From Adiantum capillus-veneris (Eukaryota; Streptophyta; Polypodiopsida; Polypodiales; Pteridaceae), in contig CM043953.1 in NCBI GenBank assembly GCA_014529385.2, positions 63,814,372-63,878,371 of the forward strand: a DNA stretch of 64,000 nt, given 5' to 3'. This document shows, one piece after another, positions 11,101 through 21,343 of this stretch. The notes under the pieces are model-generated. The model was given only the letters and a program-made list of their open reading frames with translations. It was not told the origin of the DNA and made no database searches. Within the stretch, counting starts at the first letter, position 1; each line of letters opens with the position of its first letter. The translations under genes and the position numbers were made by a program.

Positions 11101-12911
11101 ACAAGTGGAATAGTGCGACCACGCTCACTAGCATCTATATACATGTTCTTTCCCCTGTAAGTGAAGTAAATTCTCCTTTCAGGGAACTTCATGTTGGCAG
11201 CCATGCGATCAAACCATGGTGCCCCTAGGATAACATCCTGATGTTGGAGAGGAGAGATGAAGAAGTCTTCTTTGTCGACATAGCTTTGGACATGAAGCCT
11301 CAACTTCCCAATCAAGGGAGTAACGGAGGCTTGTTGTCCCTTGAAAGCTGGATCGGCGACAACTATATCTCCCATCTCAAAAGCTTGAATGCCCAACTTG
11401 GTGGCCAACTCTATTGATATGAAGTTAAGAGTAGAGCCAGGGTCAAACAAGATGAAGGCATCATGCTCTCTTACCTTTCCCCAAGCATAGGAGAGTGATG
11501 ATCCTTTGCAATGAGCATCCTTTTTTGGAGCTTCGATGGTGGAAGATCTAGGAGTCTCATTGCGAGTATTCTTCTTGGGGCAAGAACGATAGCCATGTCC
11601 TTGCTCTCCACATTTGAAACACTTATGGTCCTTGCGAAAAGCTTCAAGCTCTTCAGGAGAGAGTTTGTTTTTACCTTTGTAAACTCCCTTCTCCTTGGAC
11701 CGATTGTTGTTGTTGTTGTTGTTGTTGGAAGTGCCTTGGGAATTATTTTGAGCATTGGTTTTCCCCTTTGCATCATTTTTATCTTTGTTTTCCATGGGCT
11801 TGACATTACGTCTAGCCCCTTGATGGAAATTGATGCGCGAGGCAACCATGGTGTGGTGGATTACTTCGGTAATAGTACCGGGCCGTTGAGAGTTGATGTA
11901 TTCGGCCATCTCTTCAGGTAATCCCGCACAGAATTGCTGTCTTTGCTCGGCAAAGTCTATCTTTTGAAAGACAATAGCTTTGAGATGTAAATCCCAAAAC
12001 TTGTCTACATACTTGTTGATAGACTCATGAGAGAGAAGCTTCAAGCCGCACCATTCGGTAAGAACTTTATCTTTAGTATCGCTTGGCAAAAATTGCTTCA
12101 TGATGGAAACTCGTAGAGTTTTCCATGTCTTTGGGGCTTCTCCATTGCGACGAAGGCTAGCCCACCATTGACGAGCTGATTTTTGGAAGTGCATAGCTAC
12201 ATGACGTAGCTTTGAGGACTCTGTGAAGCCCTCATCCCCAAAGGCCGCGTCAAATTGCTGGATGAAGGCCAAGACTTTGTCAGTAGCACCAAAGGTGCCA
12301 TCGTAGGTGAGAAAAGAGATACTCTTTCCTCCCTCCTTGAACTTCTTTAGCTTTTGTGACCTTCGCCATGCAGGAAATGATTTGCGATGTCCTCCCCTCT
12401 TGTATTCTCTAGGAGAATAGCCATAACTTTCATCGGAAGAGGAGGAAGGTGAAGAAGAAGGAGAAGAGGGTGACCTCTTCCTAGCCCTTTTCTTCCTTTG
12501 TTTCCTCTCTTGCCTTTCAGAGTGATGAGGAGGACTATGGGTTGCTCTTTTCCTCTTGGGAGGAGTAGGCGATCGTCTAGACCGCCTTCTTCGTGGAGCC
12601 ACATCTTCACAAGAACTTAGACTTTCATTGCTTTCTTTCTCTTTGGATTCCTCATCTCGAATGGGAGAGAGTCTTCTTTTGGGGGTCTCTTCAAGAGGCC
12701 TCCTAAGCTCTCTCTCCTCCTGGAGAGGAAGGGAAATTCCATAGGCACGAAGTTGTTGAGTAACTTCGGCTTGCAAGGTAGGGTTGCCCATAGCTTGTTG
12801 CAACCTAGTCACAAGATAATTCACAAACATGGAAGCATCATCATTAGCACCTTCATGTGCAAAATCAAAGCTATCAATGTTCATTCTACTCTCTTGATTA
12901 TTGTCAGCCAT
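8139..12911 (-). pseudogene. Gypsy polyprotein (gag-protease-RT-RNase H-integrase-chromodomain), one in-frame stop
   Basis: A single frame is broken only by a TGA at about 9636-9638, right after the RNase H end (NQVADALSR). Gag has a basic RS/SP-rich stretch near residues 100-160 and a knuckle CFKCGEQGHGYRSC. Protease shows FILFDPGSTLNFIS. RT shows YRMCVDYRALN, LVMPFGLTNAPATF and the catalytic VFFDDIIIYS. RNase H shows FEVQCDACGDCLGAVL and LRTDHQSLKYF. Integrase has an HHCC finger (HRGIQPTL... CVVCQKTK), then SMDFIFAFP, VSDRDPRMTSNFW and YHPQTDGQSEIAN as the DDE region. The tail has a chromodomain-like YLIKFKNYPFEDAKW. This is the only complete RT-integrase set in the window. The element is inactive as it stands because of the stop and the missing 3' LTR. 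Confidence 0.95.
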
Positions 12912-13313
12912 GTTAACAAAATTTTATGTATGTACTTAGTGTATGCTTTGGCAATTCAAGACCTTAGTTGCCACTCCTCTTAGCCTTTGAAAATTGGCTC
13001 TTAAGTATCTACACCCACGGCTCAAAGTGGTTAATTATAGAGAGTAGAGGAGTAGGTCTAACATAGCAGAGTTGCCAAGGGCTAGCTCCTTTCGGACTTC
13101 TTATGGCTCAATAATGGTAAAGCCGTAGGAAAGTCTAAAAAGACTCCATTATTAAGTCCAAAGCTCCCGAGGTGTGCACCATCCCCCACATAGTGGGCTT
13201 AACAAAACCGATATTAGATCCCAGTTCCACTTACCCTATTATAATTAACAACATCAACCATTTATAGGCTACTTAAGGACCTCTCTTCTTAAGCAAGAAA
13301 AGAGAAACCAAAT

Positions 13314-13325
13314 GCTCTGATACCA
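13314..13325 (-). other. Primer binding site, initiator-Met type
   Basis: On the minus strand TGGTATCAGAGC lies one base after the 5' LTR end (TTGCA). This is the standard plant LTR-element primer site. Confidence 0.9.
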
Positions 13326-13326
13326 A

Positions 13327-14870
13327 TGCAATGGAATTAGCCTATTCAACTTGAGAATAGCGGAAATTAATGAGAATTCTTTCGAGAAATAACTTTGTGA
13401 GCATAGCGGGTAGACATAATTGAAGATAGCAACATAATCATAGCAATTAGTTAACTTGGCATGAACAATACTTTTGCAAGAGAGAGAATTTAGAGAACAT
13501 GACAACAGTTGAGGACCGGATTTATGTGGATCCGGTCCCCCCTCCAATAGGCATTTGTATTATGATTTCTCCCATTAAGAGAGACTTGTTACAATACATT
13601 CTTTGTGTTCCTTGTGACCTAGGTGATGCAATGAAGATGGAAAGCTTCATGCATCACAATCATAGCATAACATGAACTTGAAGAAAGATTTAATTGTCCC
13701 AAACCTCAGTCCCAAGACCTCAAACACCTTCGAAGTTGGAGAGAGCTAGCAGGGAATGAGGGTAGGGAAGAGGAAGAAGAAACATTTCATAGGAGAAAGA
13801 ACTAGTTCCTCACTTATCATACTCTTGTTGCTAGCATACATAATAGCATAGTAATGAAGAAGAAGGAGATGACAAGCTCAAGCATTGAAGCATGGCTCTT
13901 GGTTGGATTTGCACTCCATAGCCAAGAGTGTTGGTGTAGGCTCTCAACCTCTACTTGCTTGGAGAGGGAGCTCTTGCACTTTGCATAGCACACAATGAGA
14001 GTGTTTGTGAGTGTGTGTGGGTGAGTATACCCCCTAAGCACCCCCCTAGCTTGCTTTGGTCGACCCCCCCTTGTAGCTCATGCTTGAAGCTCATTGGGCC
14101 CCTCCAGGCCTAGCCAATCACAAGCAGGAGCCATTACAAGCAACATGGGTAGCCTTCGGACAAGTATCCCCCTTTCCCCTTTGAGAGAGAGGGCTGGATA
14201 AATGCTAAAACAATTAGATAATTCATGTAATTTATCATTGGATCCCTTTGAAGCTTAGCCAATAGGCTTCAAGCAACACATGAAGGTAACATGGGTAGGG
14301 GCCTGACATGTGTCCTTGCTGCCTCTTCAAGTTGGGGCTTCCCTTGTGTGTGTGAGTGGGTGTTCTCTCTCTAGCCCCTAGGAAAAGGGCTCGCCCCCAC
14401 TCTTGTAGGAATGCTTTTGACTTTAGGTGATCAAGCACCTTACTCACCAAGCATGACAAAGCACTTGAACTAGGGGGTGTTCCCACAAGCATCTCAGGCA
14501 AGCTTCTCAAGGCACCTCAAGTACCTTAATCATGTAGCAAGTCAAGCACCTCAAGCATGGAGCCAGTCAAGCACCTCAAGCATCTTAATCAAGCACCTCG
14601 AGCATGACAAACACCTCAAGCACGACAAGCACCTCAAGCAGGACAAGCACCTCGAGCTTGGGCCGGATTCCCACCTCAAGCTCAGCCCTAGCTTACCTAA
14701 GGTCAAAGGACTTTTACACACATTTATTGGAGGTCTTCAATGAGGCTAACCCTAAGGTCTTATGCTCCATTGGTTAGCCTTGCTCTTTGATAGACCATCT
14801 CCCTTTTGGGCCTCTTTACTATTGGCCCCGTGTTGAGATAGATCTATAAGCACATATCTATATCTTAACA
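13327..14870 (-). repeat. 5' LTR of the gypsy element (about 1,544 bp)
   Basis: On the minus strand it starts TGTTAAGATATAG and ends CCATTGCA directly before the PBS. Only one copy of this LTR is present. It includes a short minisatellite at about 14440-14665. Confidence 0.75.
14440..14665 (+). repeat. Degenerate minisatellite in the LTR, unit about 10-20 bp
   Basis: Variants of CAAGCACCTCAAGCATGA repeat more than ten times with small changes. A forward-frame ORF across it gives a KHLxxD repeat, which I treat as an artefact of the repeat. Confidence 0.7.
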
Positions 14871-16298
14871 CTTGTTCCCGTTTATTCTCCCACATTAAGT
14901 GATCAATTTAATATGAGAAAATCATTTGGGTTGGTTAGATATTAGATTTTATGACCAGTACGATAGGAGTGTTTCTGTTTTAGAGTTGAGTGATTAGCAA
15001 AGTTCCTTTTCCCACTGATGTGCCTCCTAGAGGTATTCTTTGTGTTTCCTAGTGTGTACAAGAGCGTGTTGCTGTTGTTAGGATTTGGACCTTCATGGAA
15101 TCTTTATCTCGACTCACTCTTCAAATCAAGCGCGACCATCAACACAAACAGGTGTTTCTTGTCCATTAGCATTGCCCCTTATCTTTTTTGCATCTATGAT
15201 TGTCTGCTTTGATTGTGATTGGTAGCATAACATCCAGCACATTTGTTTAGTATCAAACATTAAATTCAATGTAGTTTTTTGTCATAATCACTTGTCTAGG
15301 TTTAAAAATCAAGCAGTCCGACTAAGCTATTTTGACCAAGTTAGGTGTTACAGATCTTCTCTTAATACCATGGGGAATGCCTTCCAAATAATCAATGGTT
15401 ACTTAGGTTCTTAATCCGATTTAGGCAGCATTGTGTGAAATGTACTAGGGCTTTCTAGTGGGCTTGACCTTTAGCTTAAGTATTATAAAAGGAGTTTACT
15501 TGTGTGATGAGCCTGGGGAGGTGTATCAGTGTTATATGACCCCCCAGAGTTACAAAATTAAAATGCTGAAAATGAACAAACAAAAAATCAAAGTGCCACA
15601 ATGTAAAATCTTAAGCTGGAAGAGAAATCTCAGCTTGATTGGGTACTTCACTCACATGTATCGCCTATGGTACTAGAGCCCTAGAGGTTCCCAATGTGGG
15701 CGCTTTTCCTTGAAAAGCAAAAAACCCAAGGCATACAAAATAAGCACACACATCAAAATTGAATCACTGTGAAAAGACTTTGGGGGGTCAAAGAAAAGGT
15801 AATCAGTCAGGCGATGATTTCATGAGAAATTCCTTTTATCGTAGCTTAACTACAAGGTCTTCTAGGTATAGCCTCTAGTCAGCCCTCGAACATGAAATAC
15901 TTGGCTCTCGCGATTAAACAACTTAATTGACCAGAGAAAATTAAGAAGCTTACCCATGGTATTAATAGTAGATCTCTAGTGCCTTTCGATCGTTAAATTA
16001 GCGACCCCAGACTTGTTTAATTTTTTACCTTTACATCTGTTTATGCATTTGATTATATTGCAATTTAATGTTTATTGCTGACAAATTGTTTAAAATTCTG
16101 TTACCAATCAATTTGTCTGTCTAAAACTGCATATGCTTTTTAATCGCTTATGAGAATGCAATTACTGTGCCAATGTTGTTCGATTTTGCAGTGACTAAAG
16201 AAGGCTAAGGACATTCATCTCAAATGCTCTCCCACCTCGAGGAACGAGCTTGAACTCAATAGCTTCCGAGGACGGAATCTACATCAGGAAGGGGGGCA
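14871..16298 (+). other. 3' noncoding internal region of copy A
   Basis: This stretch leads into the polypurine tract and the 3' LTR. Blocks match the reverse complement of copy C: the block around 15655-15720 (GTACTAGAGCCCTAGAGG) matches 38135-38175, and 16240-16298 matches 37579-37640. It has no convincing gene; the 72-codon ORF at 15458 has no recognisable motif. Confidence 0.65.
16286..16298 (+). other. Polypurine tract of copy A
   Basis: AGGAAGGGGGGCA stands immediately before the LTR start TGTTAACC. Copy C has the same tract at 37579-37592 on the minus strand. Confidence 0.8.
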
Positions 16299-16612
16299 TG
16301 TTAACCTTTACGGCTCACGGACACCCTATCACCTACGACGGACGTTGTAACCTACGGCAGACATTGTATTATTTATTTGGTAGAGTCAAGTACCGGGCTT
16401 GTCGGTCCAATAGGAAAAGGGAAAGAGTGATCGCCGATGAGAGGCGCACTCTAACTGGAACATTCAAGGGATTAGTTGGCTAAGCATGGGCGCCCAAGTG
16501 TGAATGGGGCAAGCTCATATAAAAGTCAACTAAACCTAAAATTCACTCATTCTCTCATTTGTGCAATAGAAGAGTGCTCTTGCTCCATCTCCATCTCCAT
16601 CTTCTTCTTCTT
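16299..16612 (+). repeat. 3' LTR of copy A, first part (314 bp)
   Basis: It starts TGTTAACC, and a TATA-like CATATAAAAGTC lies near 16517. It matches the LTRs of copy C up to the CTT repeat and then stops at 16612. The second part resumes at 26710 with TCACCTCCTTG, exactly the continuation found in the intact LTRs. Confidence 0.85.
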
Positions 16613-16646
16613 CATTAGGAGAAATATGAACCTTGCATGGGCCTTG
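16613..16646 (+). repeat. Left terminal inverted repeat
   Basis: CATTAGGAGAAATATGAACC followed by a GGGCCTT block pairs with the reverse complement of 26676-26709. Differences in the first 21 bases are at positions 5 and 9. Confidence 0.7.
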
Positions 16647-17240
16647 TAAGGAATCCTAATTTTTAGGGATTAAGGCTAATGTTGTGTGGGGTTTAGGGGG
16701 CAAGGGCATTGAAGAAGGTAGTTTTGAGTAGGCTTTTCTAGCCTTTTTTTTAGACAAATGTAGGATGTGGACCTAAAGGGTTACTTTCTCTCTCTAGCTT
16801 TTTTTTAAAGTGAAGGAAGCATAGGGGTGTGTCCACATCAGCAAAAACGTGGGTCACAAAGAGACAAAATTTGACTTAAAAAAAAATAAATCATTTTTAC
16901 TTGTTTCTAACTTAAAACTCCCTCCCAACATATATACATATCCAAAAATCATTTTTTGACCCATTTTTTAACCCACAAGCTTAGAAAGTCCATTTTTTCA
17001 AAACTCTTTTCCCCCAAAAAGTAATAAACATTTTGTTCTCTCCTCCTCCTCCCTCCTCCCTCCTCCCTCCTCCCTCCTCTCTCTCTCTCTCCCTCTCCTC
17101 TCCCTCCCTGCCCCTACCTTCCTCCACCTCCCCAATCTCTCCCTCCCCCCCCTCCCTCCTTCTCTCCTCCCATCTTCCTCAACCTCTCTATCCTTTCCCC
17201 TCTATCTTTTCATCATTTGCTTCCTCACGCAACAGCTTCC
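16647..17240 (+). other. Subterminal region with a long pyrimidine tract
   Basis: It holds AT-rich sequence, then a CCTCC/TCTCC-rich tract at about 17039-17216 just before the first gene. The tract could be a promoter or 5' leader element. A poly-Pro/Ser ORF across it is compositional. Confidence 0.5.
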
Positions 17241-20077
17241 ATGGTGCTCACGGACATCACAAATGGTTTGCTTCCACCACCACGTACTCCGCACACCAAA
17301 AGCATACATATTCGCTTACCCACGGCATTTGCACCGAAGACCACTAGTGAAGGTGATCAAAAGTCATCACAGGAACGTCGCACCGCTTGTGAGACCAATG
17401 TTGACATTTGGGTGGATGGCCATTTGTACCCTTACGATCCTATAAGCCGCTTCCATCCACCATTTAATAGCCTTTCCACATTTCTTCAATTTCTTGGGAG
17501 GGGAGAAGCAGGTTTGTTAGGCTATTGGAAGCGGTTGTGTATGGGTGCAGGTGCTTCTTTGCATATGTGGATGCACGAATGTCAAGCTCTTCACCTCAAG
17601 ACGACGGCATTACAAGAGAGTGTTACCTCTTCGGAGAGGGTAGTTAAGACTCTTGAACAACAAATGCAAGAAAAGGAGTCCCACATCCAGAAGCTTACCA
17701 ACACCATCACATACTTGAAAGAAACACCCCTTGGTGCAAGGGAACGCAAACGCACGTATTCATCCATTGAAACTCTTGCACATTCGGGAGGAGCACGCAA
17801 ACGACGAGTTACAGCCACAAGGTGATTTGGTCTTTCCTTGCATGATGCATTCTTACTTCACACTATTTTCTAACATTTATGTTTATTCGTTGCTAGAAAC
17901 TTTATCCAGGAGGCATGCGGTGGAACAAGCCAAGATGATCGAGTCAACCTTCTCACTAGTTGTCTCAATACCCAGGACGTGATTTCTATCTTACAATCAC
18001 CTGGAGGTAAGCACATTAAGGATGCAGTCACCAAGGATCTTATGCGTAAATTAAGAAATGTGGTTAGTGATGATGACGTTCAACAAGCTTGTGATGAGGC
18101 TGGAATCAGCACCAAAGCCTATCAGGCTATTTTCCAACTCCTAAAGGATTCCCTCAAAGAACATGGCATTGTGGAAAACCTATTTCCCGTTCCTCACAAG
18201 GTCAAGCTCGCAAAGAAGGCCACAAACGAAGATGTGTTCTCCCGCATTGGGACATACCTACACATTAAGGACACAATGCCAACTTCCCTTTATGCTTCGT
18301 GCGCAACAAAGACAAGAGGAAAAGGTAAGAAACAATCCATAAGACCTTCGGAGAAGGGCTGTCCTTACACAATGTGGAACAATATTTTCGTGGATCTTAG
18401 AAGGCTTCAAGAAGCCATGCTTAGATTTTACGAGTTACCTGAAGAAGGTGACACACTTTACTTTTTTCTTTGGTATTATTCTTATTATAACTCTTAAGTT
18501 TAAGGTCTTAGCACTATTTATTTTGTAGTGCTTGGCACAAAAGTCGCTTTTGTGTTGAAACTCGATGAGTGTCAAATAGTGAAAGGCCGAAGGTTAGAGA
18601 GGCTAAGTGTCACTCTAATGAACGAGGCCCTTCTGCAAACCAAGCAAAGGGATTCAATCGAGCCATCTCCCACCCCATCTTTTAGCGTGCAATCAGAGAA
18701 AGACATTTGGTGGTTGGGTGCTATTGAGGTGCCCAAATAGACCAATGGAGTACTTTCATGGATTTTTGAGAGAACTCCATGGATCACAGAAGTAATACAC
18801 TCCCAAATTGCAGGTCAGAAGTTGGAGATTGAGGGTTTTGGTAGTTATGATGTGGAGCGGCACTTAGGTGGGGATTTGAAGGACCATAAAGTGTTTGCTT
18901 GGCTGCAAACAAGGGGCTTCTTCTCGCATGCCTTGTCCATTTTGCACTCGAGGGTACAAACCTAATGGAAACAAATCACATAAGAGCACTGCAAAGGCCG
19001 GTTCCATGCTTCCATGGCAAGGGCATGGAGAACAAGGGTTAGATTGTCGTGATGTCGGAGATGAAGGTAGAGAATGGGAAGCGTCTATTCTGAGATGTCC
19101 CATGCTCAATGCCCCAGACCGTGATCAAAAGGACCACGCTTGGAATCCAATCTTTCAATTTCCTCTATCGAATGTACATTTTCGTACATTACTCGCATTC
19201 ATGCGCATTTTTGATAGGCTATTGAAGCTCCACATTGACTATTCTTTCACAATGAAACCGTTGGAAAAGTCTCAGGAAGCGATCGAAAGAGTGGAGGTAC
19301 TCTTGAATTCCATTGGCTGTCACGGTGGAAATGTGTCTATCGTTGCTGCAAAAAACACAGGGGAGGCCCATGAAATTGCTCAACAAGTGTCAATGAGTGG
19401 ACAAAAAACTAGACACTTTTTGAAGAAAGTTTCCCAAGGAAAGCCAAGTCGATATGATACTCAAAACAGCTCCAACCAGCGAGCAGGTAACCTTTGGGAG
19501 CTTTGGAAGGAGTTATGCAAAGCTACTACCGACAATGATTCAAATGGCGAGCTTGCAAATAAGCGCAAGCAAGTTTGGGCACATTTTGATAAAATGGTCA
19601 AGCTTATGGGCCTTAACAACACAACAGAAGAACAACGCCAATCATTTCAAGAAGCCTTGGCGGATTTTACCAAGGTCTTCACCCTTTCTTGGGGTGAAAA
19701 TAACATCACACATTACATGGTAAGTCATTTTACATGGTGTATTCATTACAAGGGATTGTTTTTATTTAATAATGTGGATCGTTTACTCATGTGAACAACA
19801 TATCTTGTTTGCGCATGGTGCATTTTTTATGCACAAGTATGGATCGCTTGAAATTTTTAGCACTCAAGACATGGAGAAGTCCCATTATCGAGCAAGGGGA
19901 GTGTACTTCAAAAATACTCGACATGGTGGTGGAATGGTGCAATCCAATTATTTGGAGGAGATGTTCAATTGGTTTTTTCGCACAACATTTGCTCGTAAGC
20001 TCACAATGGAGCGTGCGCGACAATCCAAGATTGCTATTGAAGTGCGGAAATGGAGTTGTCAAGAGCATAGCAACTAG
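17241..20077 (+). pseudogene. DDE-transposase-like gene with introns, broken
   Basis: Likely exons are 17241-17821, 17910-18447, 18529-19719 and about 19799-20077. Exon 1 encodes a coiled coil (KTLEQQMQEKESHIQKLTNT) and a basic patch (RKRR). The exon 2/3 junction is in phase across an 81-bp GT-AG intron. Breaks: phase mismatch between exons 1 and 2, TAG at 18738, one extra base near 18888, and no AG before exon 4. Candidate acidic triad: Asp in VLKLDECQIVKGRRLE (18564), Asp in HLGGDLKDH (18873), Glu in STQDMEKSHYRARG (19874). A zinc-site-like GASSRMPCPFC follows the second Asp. The GGD-LK, PCPFC and QxxEK pattern resembles uncharacterised transposase-like proteins in animals and plants (recalled, not searched). 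This is the best candidate for the element's own transposase. Confidence 0.6.
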
Positions 20078-20332
20078 TGGCAAATGTCGTAAGGTCCCAC
20101 CAAGCATGCTGCATGGCGGCGATGCACAGTGCGACAAGGATCAAAGTGGATACTGCGCGAGTCACTAAACGTGAACGCAAGGTCCAACTCTTAGCGACAT
20201 GTTTATTTAAAAAATAATACTTTTTAAAAAAAAATTAGTGTGAACAGGGCCCTTTTTAAATGGCCCTTATAAATATTGCATGCTCTCATAAACCACTCAT
20301 TTCTTAAGAACAGGTGAGCTCTTACCAACGAA
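20078..20332 (+). other. Spacer between transposase-like and H3-like genes
   Basis: The remaining sequence after the TAG has short ORFs only. It ends in an AT-rich stretch and a TATA-like element that can serve the H3-like gene. Confidence 0.5.
20266..20276 (+). promoter_or_regulatory. TATA-like box before the H3-like gene
   Basis: CTTATAAATAT lies 57 bp upstream of the ATG at 20333, inside GGCCCTTATAAATATTGC. A similar GG-CC plus TATAAA context precedes the minus-strand gene start at 24466. Confidence 0.5.
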
Positions 20333-21228
20333 ATGGCGCGCACCAAACAAACCGCGAAAGAGCATCCACCTGCCAACAAAAACACCCTCCAAGGATGTGA
20401 GAAGCCGTCATGGCTTAAAGGCACAAGAAAACGACCACGAACGCCTGGCCGTTCCAAGAACTCATCTGGTAGTGGGCATGGTGGTAGGGCATGAGAGTCA
20501 TCGAGGACTGTTGAATCTCCACCTCCTCAAGATATAACACCTAGAAGGAGAATGAAGCAACGTGCCCAGCGCTAGAGAGAAGAAGAGGGCCAGCAAACAA
20601 CAGAGTCCGATAGGGAGTAGCCGTCGCGCCACCAATCACAAGCAGGACCATTCAGGACTCGGGTGGTCCATACAGACACTGAATCAGAGAGTGAGCCACC
20701 ATGGCTGCAAGAAAAAATACCGTGCACACACCGGGTGGCCGTTGGGGGGAAGACATTGCCTGGAGGCCAGGGAGCTCTCCCCACATGACAAGATCGGTAG
20801 CCAAGGGAAGAGGAAGAATCAGAAGAGGCTGCAGAACCAGCCCCTAAGCATGTAAACAGGTCAAGTCTAAGTTTTTCAAGAAGCCTAAACGCCGCCCGCC
20901 TGCAAATGTGCAAGTGCCCCCAAGACAACCGCAGCGGCGCCGAAAAATAGCAAGGGCATTTGCAGAAATCCGCCACTACCAGAAGACGACGGAGCTTTTG
21001 ATTCGACGCGCCCCCTTTGCTCGCACTGTGAAGGAGGTGCTTCAAAGCTATAGAAATCAGTACAGAATGCAAGCAATAGCGCTAGAGGCTATTCAAGAAG
21101 CTGCAGAGGCCCACATCATTTCGGTGTTGGAAGATACCAACCTATGCGCCATACATGCAAAGCGAGTGACAATACAACCAAAAGATATGCAGCTTGCACG
21201 TCGATTGCAACGAGACTTCGAGAATTAG
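20333..21228 (+). CDS. Divergent histone H3 gene (tail and histone fold in separate frames)
   Basis: The ATG at 20333 opens with MARTKQTA, the exact canonical H3 start including Lys4, but the next residues (KEHPPANKN) lack the usual ARKS-Lys9 motif. This first frame is a 53-codon basic tail ending at TGA 20492. The histone fold lies in an open frame from 20848 to 21228: [18 protein letters not shown] (alpha-N), [15 protein letters not shown] (alpha-1 and loop 1), [18 protein letters not shown] (alpha-2), [20 protein letters not shown] (loop 2 and alpha-3). By eye about 60% matches ordinary H3, with no insertion in loop 1. The 350 bp between is rich in basic and acidic codons but has stops in each frame, so it is an intron or a damaged long tail. 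It could be an H3 variant, a CenH3-like paralogue or a captured H3 copy. Product: a nucleosomal H3-type histone, if expressed. Confidence 0.65.
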
Positions 21229-21343
21229 CCGAAGTTACCCCTCTTTTTGTATTGCACACCCTTATCTTTGTAATGATTTGACTTTCCAATGACAATATGA
21301 TCAACAGTTGTGTCTACTGTGTCTATTATCTTTGTAATGAAAT
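21229..21343 (+). other. 3' flank of the H3-like gene
   Basis: The sequence is AT-rich with TTTGTAATGA repeats and leads into the palindromic array. No gene is visible. Confidence 0.4.

Larger units (their letters stand above)
8032..14870 (-). mobile_element. Chromodomain Ty3/gypsy element, 3' LTR lost
   Basis: Reading on the minus strand, the order is 5' LTR (13327-14870), initiator-Met PBS (13314-13325), gag-protease-RT-RNase H-integrase-chromodomain (12911-8139), then about 100 bp of 3' sequence that stops at the LTR end of the neighbouring element. No 3' LTR or polypurine tract remains, so a deletion or a later insertion removed it. Confidence 0.85.

Noticed and set aside
14477-14743. 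ORF with KHLEHD-type repeats
   Set aside because: It arises from the minisatellite in the gypsy LTR.
17033-17347. Pro/Ser-rich ORF over the pyrimidine tract
   Set aside because: It is the translation of a CCTCC/TCTCC low-complexity run and overlaps the better-supported frame starting at 17241.
20333-21228. Firm naming as centromeric CenH3
   Set aside because: Loop 1 has ordinary H3 length and the tail start is canonical; sequence alone does not separate CenH3 from another H3 variant.
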